The position numbers and the translations under genes were made by a program. 45,787 nucleotides of DNA from Gallionella sp. (GTDB taxonomy: Bacteria > Pseudomonadota > Gammaproteobacteria > Burkholderiales > Gallionellaceae), in contig JABEVG010000091.1 of NCBI GenBank assembly GCA_013044075.1, forward strand, positions 1-45,787, given 5' to 3'. This document shows positions 20,708 to 28,922 of the stretch, one piece after another. Within the stretch, counting starts at the first letter, position 1. Each line of letters begins with the position of its first letter. The notes beneath the pieces are model-generated. The model searched no databases and was not told the origin of the DNA. It was given only the letters and a program-made list of their open reading frames with translations.

Positions 20708-21307
20708 TCAGGGCTTGCGCGCCACCAGGTCGATCAACGCCGACATGCCGCTGTGTCCCGCACCCTCCTCGATACGGTCGTCATGCTCGCGCAGATGCAG
20801 GATGTCCATATCGGCAAACGCGGCGCGCAGCATCGCTTCGGTGTACAGGTTCTCCACCAGCGCAGGCCCGCCCGTTTTGAATTCCAGCTGGCGTGGCGTG
20901 TAACCCTGCAACAACAGCAGACCGCCGGGTTTGAGGCTGCGCCTGATACGGGTGAACATCTGCTCGCGCACAGCGGGCGCGGCGAACTGGATGAAGATGC
21001 CGACCACCACGTCATAGCGCGCCACGCCCCAATCCCAGTGCATCAGATCGGCCAGCTCGAACGCGACCGCCACACCGCGCTGCCGGGCCAAAGCCTGTGC
21101 TTTCTTCAACGCCACCGTCGAGCTGTCCACCGAGCGCACCGTCAATCCCTGTTCAGCCAGCCACACGCCGTTGCGCCCCTCACCATCGGCCACCGCGAGA
21201 CAGTTCATCCCGGGTTTGAGCAGCCGCTCCTGCGTCCTCAGGAACGCATTCGGCTCCGTGCCAAAATGATAAGCCTCACCCGCATAACGTTCGTCCCACA
21301 CATTCAT
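20708..21307 (-). CDS. Class I SAM-dependent methyltransferase
   Basis: A 199-residue soluble methyltransferase. It begins MNVWDERYAGEAYHFGTEPN, followed by a degenerate glycine motif I (CLAVADGEGRNGVWLA), an acidic residue after strand 2 (VRSVDSS), DVVVGIFIQF and a GYTPRQLEFKTGGP segment. This pattern is that of the TehB/thiopurine-like small methyltransferases. The start at 21307 matches the usual family opening; longer frames reach 21436. The substrate is unknown. Confidence 0.85.
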   Translation of the reverse strand: MNVWDERYAGEAYHFGTEPNAFLRTQERLLKPGMNCLAVADGEGRNGVWLAEQGLTVRSVDSSTVALKKAQALARQRGVAVAFELADLMHWDWGVARYDVVVGIFIQFAAPAVREQMFTRIRRSLKPGGLLLLQGYTPRQLEFKTGGPALVENLYTEAMLRAAFADMDILHLREHDDRIEEGAGHSGMSALIDLVARKP

Positions 21308-21523
21308 GATGACAGCACCTTTCAACACACCGGGTCGGCAGTGTAGCAACAGTTCCGCCTCAACCCAAACCTCATCTGACCCCGTGAAGATTCTCCTCAC
21401 TGAAAACTGGAAATTCATACCGTACTCATCTACCATCCCGCTCCGCTGTCATCCGCTGCAGTCCGATGGCGATCGCGGGAAAGCTCTCCCATCGGCGGCC
21501 TCTCGAACTCGAAAAGGAAAAAA

Positions 21524-22705
21524 ATGATCATCAAATCGTTCCACCCTCCGCAACGTGTACTCATGGGACCCGGCCCTTCCGATGTCAGCCCGCGCGTGCT
21601 CAAAGCACTGTCGCGTCCGACGCTGGGCCATCTTGACCCGCTGTTCGTGTCTCTGATGGACGAGATGAAAGTGCTGCTGAAATTCGCCTTCCAAACCGAC
21701 AACGAATTGACCATGCCGGTCTCCGCGCCCGGCTCCGCCGGGATGGAAACCTGTTTCGTCAATCTGGTCGAGCCGGGTGACAAAGTCATCGTGTGCCAGA
21801 ACGGCGTGTTCGGCGGACGCATGAAAGAGAACGTCGAGCGTTGCGGCGGCATCGCCGTGATGGTGCAGGACGACTGGGGTCGCGCGGTCGATGCGCAAAA
21901 ACTGGAAGACGCGCTCAAGGCGAATCCCGATGCCAGGATCGTCGCTTTTGTGCATGCCGAGACTTCCACCGGCGCGTTGTCCGATGCAAAGACGCTGGTC
22001 GCCATCGCGCACCAATACGGCTGCCTCGCTATCGTGGACGCGGTCACGTCGCTGGGCGGTTCGCCGCTCAAGGTCGATGAATGGGACATCGATGCCATCT
22101 ATTCCGGCACGCAGAAATGTCTGTCGTGCACGCCCGGCCTTTCACCGGTCAGCTTCAGCGCGCAGGCCCAGGAGAAGATCAAGAACCGCAGGACCAAAGT
22201 GCAGAGCTGGTTCCTGGATCTCAATCTGGTGATGGGCTACTGGGGCGGGGCGACCAAACGCGCCTACCACCACACCGCGCCGATCAACGCGCTGTACGGC
22301 TTGCACGAATCGCTGGTGATGCTGCAGGAAGAGGGTCTGGAGAATGCCTGGGCGCGCCATCAGAAGAATCATCTCGCCTTGCGCGCGGGGCTGGAAGCGA
22401 TGGGATTGAAGTTCGTCGTGCCGGAACATGAACGCCTGCCGCAACTGAATGCCATCACCGTGCCTGAGGGCGTGGATGAAGCCGCCGTGCGCGCCCTGCT
22501 GCTGTCCGACTATCAGCTGGAGATAGGCGCAGGCCTGGGGGCGATGGCGGGAAAAGTATGGCGCATCGGTTTGATGGGACACGCCAGCCATCCGGGCAAC
22601 GTGCGGCTTTGTCTCGGCGCGCTCGACGACGTGCTCGGCCGCACCAACGCACCGATCCGGCGCGGTGTCGCCGTGGATGCCGCGAACCGGGCACTGGCCG
22701 GTTGA
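21524..22705 (+). CDS. PLP-dependent alanine/serine-glyoxylate aminotransferase
   Basis: A 393-residue fold-type I class V aminotransferase. It begins HPPQRVLMGPGPSDVSPRV, and the pyridoxal phosphate lysine is K198 in YSGTQKCLSCTPGL. The family covers alanine-glyoxylate, serine-glyoxylate and serine-pyruvate transaminases; sequence alone does not separate them here. A strong Shine-Dalgarno (AAAAGGA) precedes the ATG. The ATP-grasp-like gene starts 31 bp after its stop and is probably co-transcribed. Confidence 0.88.
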   Translation: MIIKSFHPPQRVLMGPGPSDVSPRVLKALSRPTLGHLDPLFVSLMDEMKVLLKFAFQTDNELTMPVSAPGSAGMETCFVNLVEPGDKVIVCQNGVFGGRMKENVERCGGIAVMVQDDWGRAVDAQKLEDALKANPDARIVAFVHAETSTGALSDAKTLVAIAHQYGCLAIVDAVTSLGGSPLKVDEWDIDAIYSGTQKCLSCTPGLSPVSFSAQAQEKIKNRRTKVQSWFLDLNLVMGYWGGATKRAYHHTAPINALYGLHESLVMLQEEGLENAWARHQKNHLALRAGLEAMGLKFVVPEHERLPQLNAITVPEGVDEAAVRALLLSDYQLEIGAGLGAMAGKVWRIGLMGHASHPGNVRLCLGALDDVLGRTNAPIRRGVAVDAANRALAG

Positions 22706-22736
22706 TGCTTCAGGCTTGCCGCAAGGCGTGGGCAAC

Positions 22737-23942
22737 GTGACTGACCTTACGCTTCCCGCGCTGGCCGAGATGGAGCTGCATCCCGTCATCGCGATGGCGA
22801 CACTGGAGCGCATGCGTCATATCGAAGTACCGGAATGGATCGCGCGGATGATCGCCCGACCCGGTGCGGCAAATCTTTTGCTGAACCAGTCCCATCTTTT
22901 CACGCTCGCGGGTAACCCGGACTTCGCGCGCGACTTGCTGGACCAAGCCCTGGAACAATCCATGATCTACCGGGTGGAAGGAAGCAGGCCGCCCGCGATC
23001 AGACTGCTCGCCCTGCTGGGTCCCGGCGACACCAGCGACAACACGCCGCTCGATTATCTGATCGAGGACGCTGACATCAGGCTGGACCTGCTGTATATCG
23101 TGCCCGGCAAGCCGCTGCCGCCGGCCATCCCCGATCACGACGTGGCGATCATTGCGCTGGGTGAGTCCGGCAAGAACCGGCCCGTACTCGAATTGATGGA
23201 CAGACTGATCGAACACTGGCCGCGTCCGCTGCTGAACCACCCGCAACATATCCTGCTGTGTTCCAGAGACAAGGTGTACCAGCGACTCGCTTCGATACCC
23301 GGCGTGCTGATCCCGCCGACGTTGCGCGTCAGCCTAGCGACACTGGAACGCATCACGCGTCTGGGATTGCCTGACAATGACCTGCCGGAAGTTCGTGCTT
23401 ACCCGATCACGGTCAGACCGGTCGACACCCAAGCCGGCGCAGGCCTGGGCAAGATCGCAAACGCCGCAGAACTGGCGGCTTATCTGGAGGCGACCCGCGC
23501 ACGGGAATTTTTTGTGTCCTGCTATATCGACTACCGTAGCCCGGACGGGCTGTATCGCAAGCTAAGAATCGCGCTGATCGACGGGCTGCCTTATATCTGC
23601 CATCTCGCCATCGGTGCGCATTGGATCGTCCACTACCAGTCGGCCGACATGACGGCCAGCGCGGACAAACGCGCGGAGGAGGCGCGTTTCATGCACGATT
23701 TCGATACCGGATTTGCTGTGCGCCACGGTGCCGCATTGCGTCTGATCGCCGAGCGGCTCGCGCTGGATTACGTCGTGATCGACTGTGCCGAAATGCCTGA
23801 CGAAAAACTTCTGGTATTCGAGGCCGATAATCGCGGCTGGGTACACGCTACCGATCCGGTCGATGTCTTCCCCTACAAACAAGCTTCTATGCGCAAGGTT
23901 TTTGCCGCGTTCCGCGCCATGTTGTTCAAAGCCGCGAAATGA
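22737..23942 (+). CDS. ATP-grasp-like protein of unknown substrate
   Basis: A 401-residue protein. The second half has the layout of RimK/glutathione-synthetase-like ATP-grasp enzymes: LLNHPQHILLCSRDKVYQRLASIPGVLIPPT (pre-ATP-grasp segment), YPITVRPVDTQAGAGLGKI (nucleotide loop), and metal-site-like ALDYVVIDCAEMPDEKLLVFEADNRGWVH. The first ~120 residues resemble helical repeat sequence (NLLLNQSHLFTLAGNPDFARDLLDQAL). The GTG at 22737 is chosen because the frame upstream runs into the end of the aminotransferase gene; AAGG lies about 10 bp before it. ATP-dependent ligation to an amino group is a reasonable inference. The product is unknown. Confidence 0.75.
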   Translation: MTDLTLPALAEMELHPVIAMATLERMRHIEVPEWIARMIARPGAANLLLNQSHLFTLAGNPDFARDLLDQALEQSMIYRVEGSRPPAIRLLALLGPGDTSDNTPLDYLIEDADIRLDLLYIVPGKPLPPAIPDHDVAIIALGESGKNRPVLELMDRLIEHWPRPLLNHPQHILLCSRDKVYQRLASIPGVLIPPTLRVSLATLERITRLGLPDNDLPEVRAYPITVRPVDTQAGAGLGKIANAAELAAYLEATRAREFFVSCYIDYRSPDGLYRKLRIALIDGLPYICHLAIGAHWIVHYQSADMTASADKRAEEARFMHDFDTGFAVRHGAALRLIAERLALDYVVIDCAEMPDEKLLVFEADNRGWVHATDPVDVFPYKQASMRKVFAAFRAMLFKAAK

Positions 23943-24066
23943 ACTGTTTATTTCACTCTATTTGACTAAAGGTTGCCGAGAACTTGCCGATAAGCTCGGT
24001 ATGTTGGCTGGGATTCTATGCTTTGCATTCAGCCGACCTCGATCACCCCAACTTTAGGAGCATGCC

Positions 24067-24729
24067 ATGAGCTCGATCAACACTGTCTCAAACACCAATA
24101 ACCTATCCGGCCTGCAACAACTCTCTCCTTCGTCGCAGCGGATCGCCGGCGGGAAAGGGGACGGCGATAGCGACGGCGGCAAGGAAACGCGCGGCGTGGG
24201 AAAATCCAACTTCATGAATGCCATCACGCAGGCACTCGGGCAAAGCCTGTCGGGGACTTCCGGCACATCGTCTTCCGCTTCGTCCAGTTCCTCCTCCACC
24301 AGCCCAACGACTCCCGACCCGCAGGCGGCATTGCAGGCATTCGTGCAGAATCTGTTTTCCTCGCTGGGTCAGATGGCGAGCGGGATCCAAACGACTGGCA
24401 GCGACTCGGACGGAGATAGCGATGGCAGCAAATCGGTCTCCGGGGCAGGGAAAGCAGGCGCCAATATGTCGGCGAACATTCAGAACCTGTTGCAGCAACT
24501 ATCCGCCAGCGGTCAAAGTAGCTCGACCGGCACAACATCCAGTGCGACCGATCCGCTCAGCGCGCTCAATTCCAGCTTCCAGAATCTGGTCACCGCAATG
24601 AACAGCTCGCAAGGCCAGACCGCAGCGGCAGCCAATGCGCCGACCTTGCAATCCTTCTTGCAGAACCTGATGCAGGACATGAGCGGCGGGCAAAATATCA
24701 GCGGCGCGATCGTCAGCACCCACGCTTGA
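24067..24729 (+). CDS. Low-complexity Ser/Gly/Gln protein with repeated Asp-rich segments
   Basis: A 220-residue protein of unknown function without signal peptide or membrane segment. Two acidic segments of type GDGDSDGGK and SDSDGDSDGSK (near residues 31-39 and 111-121) look like calcium-loop sequences. At least four helix-like repeats share the pattern F/I-x-Q-N-L-(x)n-(S/G)G, for example AFVQNLFSSLGQMASG, NIQNLLQQLSASGQ, SFQNLVTAMNSSQG and SFLQNLMQDMSGG. A Shine-Dalgarno TTAGGAG precedes the start; ATG 24062 and ATG 24067 are in different frames and only the latter is open. A role in attachment or the cell surface is conceivable, but nothing in the sequence shows it. Confidence 0.75.
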   Translation: MSSINTVSNTNNLSGLQQLSPSSQRIAGGKGDGDSDGGKETRGVGKSNFMNAITQALGQSLSGTSGTSSSASSSSSSTSPTTPDPQAALQAFVQNLFSSLGQMASGIQTTGSDSDGDSDGSKSVSGAGKAGANMSANIQNLLQQLSASGQSSSTGTTSSATDPLSALNSSFQNLVTAMNSSQGQTAAAANAPTLQSFLQNLMQDMSGGQNISGAIVSTHA

Positions 24730-24768
24730 CGTAAGGCAAAGACTCTCCGCTGTCCGGGCGTAGCCCCT

Positions 24769-25674
24769 TTACACGCCACGCATCAGCCACCACCAGCCGG
24801 TGAGCGTGGCGAACGAGATCACCAGTCCCACCGCCACCATCAGCGTGGCGAAAGGCGGGTCCAGATCGTGCTCGGTGGCGAGTATCGCGGCGGTGATCAT
24901 CGGCGGCATGGCGGCCTCGAACAAAGTGATCTGAATGGTCTGACCGTGCGCGCCGAGCAGCGGCACGTACAACAAAAACAGCAGCAACGGAGCCAGCACC
25001 AGTTTGAATCCCAGACCAAGTGCCAGTTTTTTCCCGTTGCCCGCGAGATGACCCAAGCGCAACTGGAAACCGACCGACAATAACGCCAACGGCGCGAGCG
25101 TGTCGCCCATACGTTTGAGGATGACGCTGAACCACTCGGGATAGGACATCGGTATCAAACACAGCGCGATCACCAGCGCGATGAAGGGCGGGAAGCGCAG
25201 CACGCGCATCGCCATTTCGCGCGCTGTCGGACGACCAGACGAATAGATTCCGGCAAAGGTGATGCCCAGCGTGGACAGCACCAGGAACGAGCCGAGCTGA
25301 TCGACGATGATGCCGCTGGCGAGTCCCTGATGTCCGTAGTACGCCTCTATCATCGGCAGCCCCAGATAGGACGTATTGCCCAGACCGCAAGTCAGGACCA
25401 GCGCGCCTGTCGTGCCGCGCGACCAGTTCATCACACGTCCCAGCCACCAGAAGCATCCCGCCGACATGGCGAACAGCAACCATCCCATCGCCGCCATCAG
25501 CCAGACATCGCCCGTCAGTTTCAACTCATGCACGTATAGCAAGGTGAGCGATGGCAAGGAGATATGAATGATGAAACTATTGAGCACCGCCGGTGTATTC
25601 ACCGGCATGCGCTTGTAGCGATGCAGCAGCACGCCGGCAGAAAAACACAGGATAAGCAGGATGAGGTTGTTCAT
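24769..25674 (-). CDS. AEC family transporter
   Basis: A 301-residue membrane protein with about 10 hydrophobic segments in two bundles, of the auxin-efflux-carrier family. Signatures are NSFIIHISLPSLTLLYVH near the start, the cross-over region GLGNTSYLGLPMIEAYYG, and EAAMPPMITAAILATEHDLDPPFATLMVAVGLVIS towards the end. Members export or import organic acids such as malate. The ATG at 25674 lacks a good Shine-Dalgarno; a TTG 12 bp upstream is possible. It stands alone, convergent with the low-complexity gene. Confidence 0.88.
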   Translation of the reverse strand: MNNLILLILCFSAGVLLHRYKRMPVNTPAVLNSFIIHISLPSLTLLYVHELKLTGDVWLMAAMGWLLFAMSAGCFWWLGRVMNWSRGTTGALVLTCGLGNTSYLGLPMIEAYYGHQGLASGIIVDQLGSFLVLSTLGITFAGIYSSGRPTAREMAMRVLRFPPFIALVIALCLIPMSYPEWFSVILKRMGDTLAPLALLSVGFQLRLGHLAGNGKKLALGLGFKLVLAPLLLFLLYVPLLGAHGQTIQITLFEAAMPPMITAAILATEHDLDPPFATLMVAVGLVISFATLTGWWWLMRGV

Positions 25675-25736
25675 GGGTGACGCCAATGCGTATCGATGAT
25701 ACCCGTGCGCTTATTGGCAGATGGTCCGCGCAACAT

Positions 25737-25949
25737 TCAACAGCAACTGCCCTTGCCGCCCAGTTGTACAGGGGGACAAGGGACTGTTCCATATGAGCAA
25801 TAGACACAACAATCGCCCGCTTTGGGCTTGAGTATCGTTCGACAATTGGTGCATTCATAAAACCACTGGCACGCATCGGTGGGCATCTCTTCTTCCTTTG
25901 CGCAACCGCACACCGGGCAGGTGATGACTGATCTGGTTTGGATTTCCAT
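25737..25949 (-). CDS. GDCCVxC domain protein (cysteine form)
   Basis: A 70-residue cysteine-rich protein with eleven cysteines: CPVCGC, CQWFYECTNC, GDCCVYCSYGTVPCPP and a terminal SCC. The GDCCVxC motif defines a family known in both cysteine and selenocysteine forms. Here every motif position is encoded by TGT/TGC, so this is the cysteine form. A zinc-ribbon or thiol metal-binding role is likely; relatives often sit near mercury or arsenic genes. It lies 27 bp after thrC on the same strand. Confidence 0.82.
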   Translation of the reverse strand: MEIQTRSVITCPVCGCAKEEEMPTDACQWFYECTNCRTILKPKAGDCCVYCSYGTVPCPPVQLGGKGSCC

Positions 25950-25976
25950 GAATGATCGGCGCGCTCGATAGCAGGA

Positions 25977-27410
25977 TTACGCCGCGACTTTTGCCGTGAT
26001 GAACGCCTTGAGCTTGGCAACATCCGCGTCCATCACCTCGCAGCGTTGCGGCAGATCTTCTATGCCGTCCAGCGCGGCGGGGCGTTCGGGTTTGCGGCCC
26101 AATGCTTCGACGATAGTCTCCTCGAACTTGGCGGGCAGCGCGGTCTCCAGACAGATCAGCGGCAGGTTGGGGCGGCGTTGTTCCATGCCGACCTTGATGC
26201 CGTCTGCGGTGTGCGGATCGACCATCACGCCGTACTCTTCATAGACACCGCGTATGGTTTTGAGGCGGTCGTAGTGGCTGCTCTTGCCCGATGCGAAATG
26301 AAATTTTTGCAGCGCGTCCCAGTAAGGCGTGTGCCTGATGTCGAACGAACCACCCGCATCCACTTTGCCCCAGAACTCGCGCACTTTCGTACCGTCGCGC
26401 CCGACCAGATCAAATACGAAACGCTCAAAGTTGCTGGCCTTGGAAATGTCCATGGACGGGCTGCTGGTCGCGTAGGTGTGATCCGTGCCGCGCGGTCTGT
26501 ACGCACCGGTACTGAAGAACTCGTCCAGCACATCGTTCTCGTTGGTAGCGAGTATCAGTTGACCGATAGGCAAGCCCATCATGCGCGCGATGTGTCCGGC
26601 GCAGATGTTGCCGAAGTTGCCGGACGGCACGGAGAACGCGACTTGCTCGTCGTTGGATTTCGTCGCGGCAAAATAGCCTTTGAAGTAATACACGATCTGC
26701 GCCGACACGCGTCCCCAGTTGATGGAATTGACCGTACCGATCTTGTGCGCGGCTTTGTATGCGTGGTCGTTGGACACCGCCTTCACCATGTCCTGCGCGT
26801 CGTCGAACATGCCGTTAATGGCGATGTTGTGGATGTTCGGGTCTTGCAGTGAGTACATCTGCGCACGCTGGAAGACCGACATCTTGCCGTTGGGGGAGAG
26901 CATGAACACGCGGATGCCGCGCTTGCCGCGCATCGCGTATTCCGCCGCCGAACCGGTGTCGCCGGAGGTCGCGCCGAGGATGTTCAACTCATCATGCTGT
27001 TTGCTCAGCGCGTACTCGAACAGATTGCCCAGCAACTGCATCGCCATGTCCTTGAACGCCAGCGTCGGGCCATTGGACAGTTCCAGGATATGCACGCCCG
27101 GTTCCAGTGTACGCAGCGGCGTGATCTGTTCGGCATCGGAGTCCGCGCGGCCCTTGTTGTAAACTTCGGCGGTGTAAGTCTTGCTGATGATGGCTTTGAG
27201 ATCAGCCGCAGGAATGTCGGTAGCGAACTTGGACAACACCGCGAAGGCGAGGTCTGCGTATGACAACTTGCGCCACGCATCCAGCTCAGGCCTAGTCACC
27301 TGCGGATATTGCTCTGGCAGATACAGCCCACCATCGGGTGCGAGCCCGCCCAGCAGAATTTCAGTAAAAGTCTTGGCGGGCGCATTGCCGCGTGTGGAAA
27401 GATATTTCAT
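25977..27410 (-). CDS. thrC: Threonine synthase
   Basis: A 477-residue PLP enzyme that converts O-phosphohomoserine to threonine. It opens MKYLSTRGNAPAKTFTEILLGGLAPDGGLYLPE, typical of the long (class II) form, and has the PLP lysine K120 in TLAFKDMAMQLLG, followed by ATSGDTGSAA. It ends the alaT-hom-thrC gene order on the minus strand, separated from hom by a 139-bp gap filled by an inverted repeat. Confidence 0.96.
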   Translation of the reverse strand: MKYLSTRGNAPAKTFTEILLGGLAPDGGLYLPEQYPQVTRPELDAWRKLSYADLAFAVLSKFATDIPAADLKAIISKTYTAEVYNKGRADSDAEQITPLRTLEPGVHILELSNGPTLAFKDMAMQLLGNLFEYALSKQHDELNILGATSGDTGSAAEYAMRGKRGIRVFMLSPNGKMSVFQRAQMYSLQDPNIHNIAINGMFDDAQDMVKAVSNDHAYKAAHKIGTVNSINWGRVSAQIVYYFKGYFAATKSNDEQVAFSVPSGNFGNICAGHIARMMGLPIGQLILATNENDVLDEFFSTGAYRPRGTDHTYATSSPSMDISKASNFERFVFDLVGRDGTKVREFWGKVDAGGSFDIRHTPYWDALQKFHFASGKSSHYDRLKTIRGVYEEYGVMVDPHTADGIKVGMEQRRPNLPLICLETALPAKFEETIVEALGRKPERPAALDGIEDLPQRCEVMDADVAKLKAFITAKVAA

Positions 27411-27423
27411 CGTTTGCTCACTT

Positions 27424-27548
27424 AGCCGTCATTCCCGCGCAGGCGGGAATCCAGCAAAAATATTCGGCATAGCCGACAACTCATGTTTGTCCCGCAGCGC
27501 GGGGGCTTACCAATCAACTGGCTCCCCGCCTGCGCGGGAATGACGGCT
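27424..27548. repeat. dRS3-like inverted repeat between hom and thrC
   Basis: The 20-bp palindrome ATTCCCGCGCAGGCGGGAAT (27431-27450) and a near copy CTCCCCGCCTGCGCGGGAAT (27522-27541) lie in inverted order. Outer arms AGCCGTCATTCCCG and CGGGAATGACGGCT make one large inverted repeat of about 125 bp, with a third hairpin CCCGC/GCGGG (27491-27503) inside. The 20-bp core matches the Neisseria dRS3 form ATTCCC-N8-GGGAAT. Confidence 0.85.
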
Positions 27549-27549
27549 C

Positions 27550-28863
27550 TTATTTCCCCAACTCTTCCAACCTTAACTTCGTCACTTTCCCTGCCACCAC
27601 ACCCAATGCCTCGATCCTCACAATCGCCGCATTGATGCGCTTCTCGCGGGTCAGGTGGGTGAGCATGATGAGGTCGGTTTGGGTCTCGCCTTCGCCAGGC
27701 TCTTTTTGGATAACGGCATCAATCGAAATTTGTTCATCCGCGAGGATGCGCGTGATGTCGGCCAGCACGCCGGGTTTGTCCTGCACACGCAGGCGCAGGT
27801 AGTAGCTGGTCTGCACTTCATCCATCGGCAAAATTTTCAAGTCCGCCATCGCGTTGGGCTGGAACGCCAGATGCGGCACGCGATTCAGCGGATCGGCGGT
27901 GTGCATGCGCGTCACGTCCACCAGGTCGGCAATCACCGCACTGGCGGTCGGTTCAGCACCCGCGCCCTTGCCGTAATACAGTGTCGCGCCCACCGCATCG
28001 CCCTGCACCACGACGGCATTCATCGCGCCTTCCACATTGGCGATCAACCGCTTCGATGGAATGAGTGTCGGATGCACGCGCAGCTCCACGCCTTCCGGCG
28101 TGCGCTTGGTGATGCCCAGCAGCTTGATGCGATAGCCCAGTTGTTCGGCATACTTGATGTCGATAGCATCCAGCTTGGAGATGCCTTCGATGTAGGCTTG
28201 GTCGAACTGCATCGGGATACCGAACGCCAGCGCGGAAAGTATCGTGATCTTGTGCGCCGCATCCACGCCTTCGATGTCGAAGGTCGGATCGGCTTCGGCA
28301 TAACCCAGACGCTGTGCTTCTTTGAGCACGGTGTCGAAACTCAAGCCCTTGTCGCGCATCTCGGACAAAATAAAATTCGTCGTGCCGTTGATGATGCCCG
28401 CGATCCATTCGATGCGATTCGCGGTCAAGCCTTCGCGCACCGCCTTGATGATGGGGATGCCGCCCGCCACCGCCGCCTCGAACGCCACCATCACGCCCTT
28501 GTCCTGCGCCGCTTTGAAGATCTCGTTGCCGTGCGTGGCGAGCAAGGCCTTGTTCGCGGTGACCACATGCTTTCCATTCGCAATCGCCTTCAGCACCAGC
28601 TCTTTCGCCACACCGTAGCCGCCGATCAGTTCGATGACGATGTCCACTTCCGGGTCGCTCACCACCGAGAACGCATCATCGGTCACGCGACAGGTACCGC
28701 CTGTGATTTTTTTCGCCAACTCCAGATTGCGATCTGCCACGACCGTGATGCGGATGGGACGCCCCGCGCGACGCTCTATCTCTTCCGCGTTGCGTTGCAA
28801 AACAGTGTATGTGCCGCCACCGACCGTACCGATACCGAGAAGTCCTACGTTGATTGGTTTCAT
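27550..28863 (-). CDS. hom: Homoserine dehydrogenase
   Basis: A 437-residue NAD(P)-dependent enzyme that reduces aspartate semialdehyde to homoserine for threonine and methionine synthesis. It has the Rossmann motif GLLGIGTVGGGTY at the start, the catalytic region IAGIINGTTNFILSEM with AQRLGYAEADPTFDIEGVDAAHK, and a C-terminal ACT domain (from about residue 350, YYLRLRVQDKPGVLADI) that usually mediates threonine feedback. AAGGA precedes the ATG. It lies between alaT and thrC. Confidence 0.96.
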   Translation of the reverse strand: MKPINVGLLGIGTVGGGTYTVLQRNAEEIERRAGRPIRITVVADRNLELAKKITGGTCRVTDDAFSVVSDPEVDIVIELIGGYGVAKELVLKAIANGKHVVTANKALLATHGNEIFKAAQDKGVMVAFEAAVAGGIPIIKAVREGLTANRIEWIAGIINGTTNFILSEMRDKGLSFDTVLKEAQRLGYAEADPTFDIEGVDAAHKITILSALAFGIPMQFDQAYIEGISKLDAIDIKYAEQLGYRIKLLGITKRTPEGVELRVHPTLIPSKRLIANVEGAMNAVVVQGDAVGATLYYGKGAGAEPTASAVIADLVDVTRMHTADPLNRVPHLAFQPNAMADLKILPMDEVQTSYYLRLRVQDKPGVLADITRILADEQISIDAVIQKEPGEGETQTDLIMLTHLTREKRINAAIVRIEALGVVAGKVTKLRLEELGK

Positions 28864-28885
28864 TTATTTTCCTTAAAAATTATGA

Positions 28886-28903
28886 GGCTAGTAGCTACTA
28901 GCC
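28886..28903. repeat. Perfect 18-bp palindrome between alaT and hom
   Basis: GGCTAGTAG followed directly by its reverse complement CTACTAGCC, in the 59-bp gap between the alaT stop and the hom start. No T-run follows on the coding strand. Confidence 0.6.
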
Positions 28904-28922
28904 AGCAGGGGGGCACTAGCGG

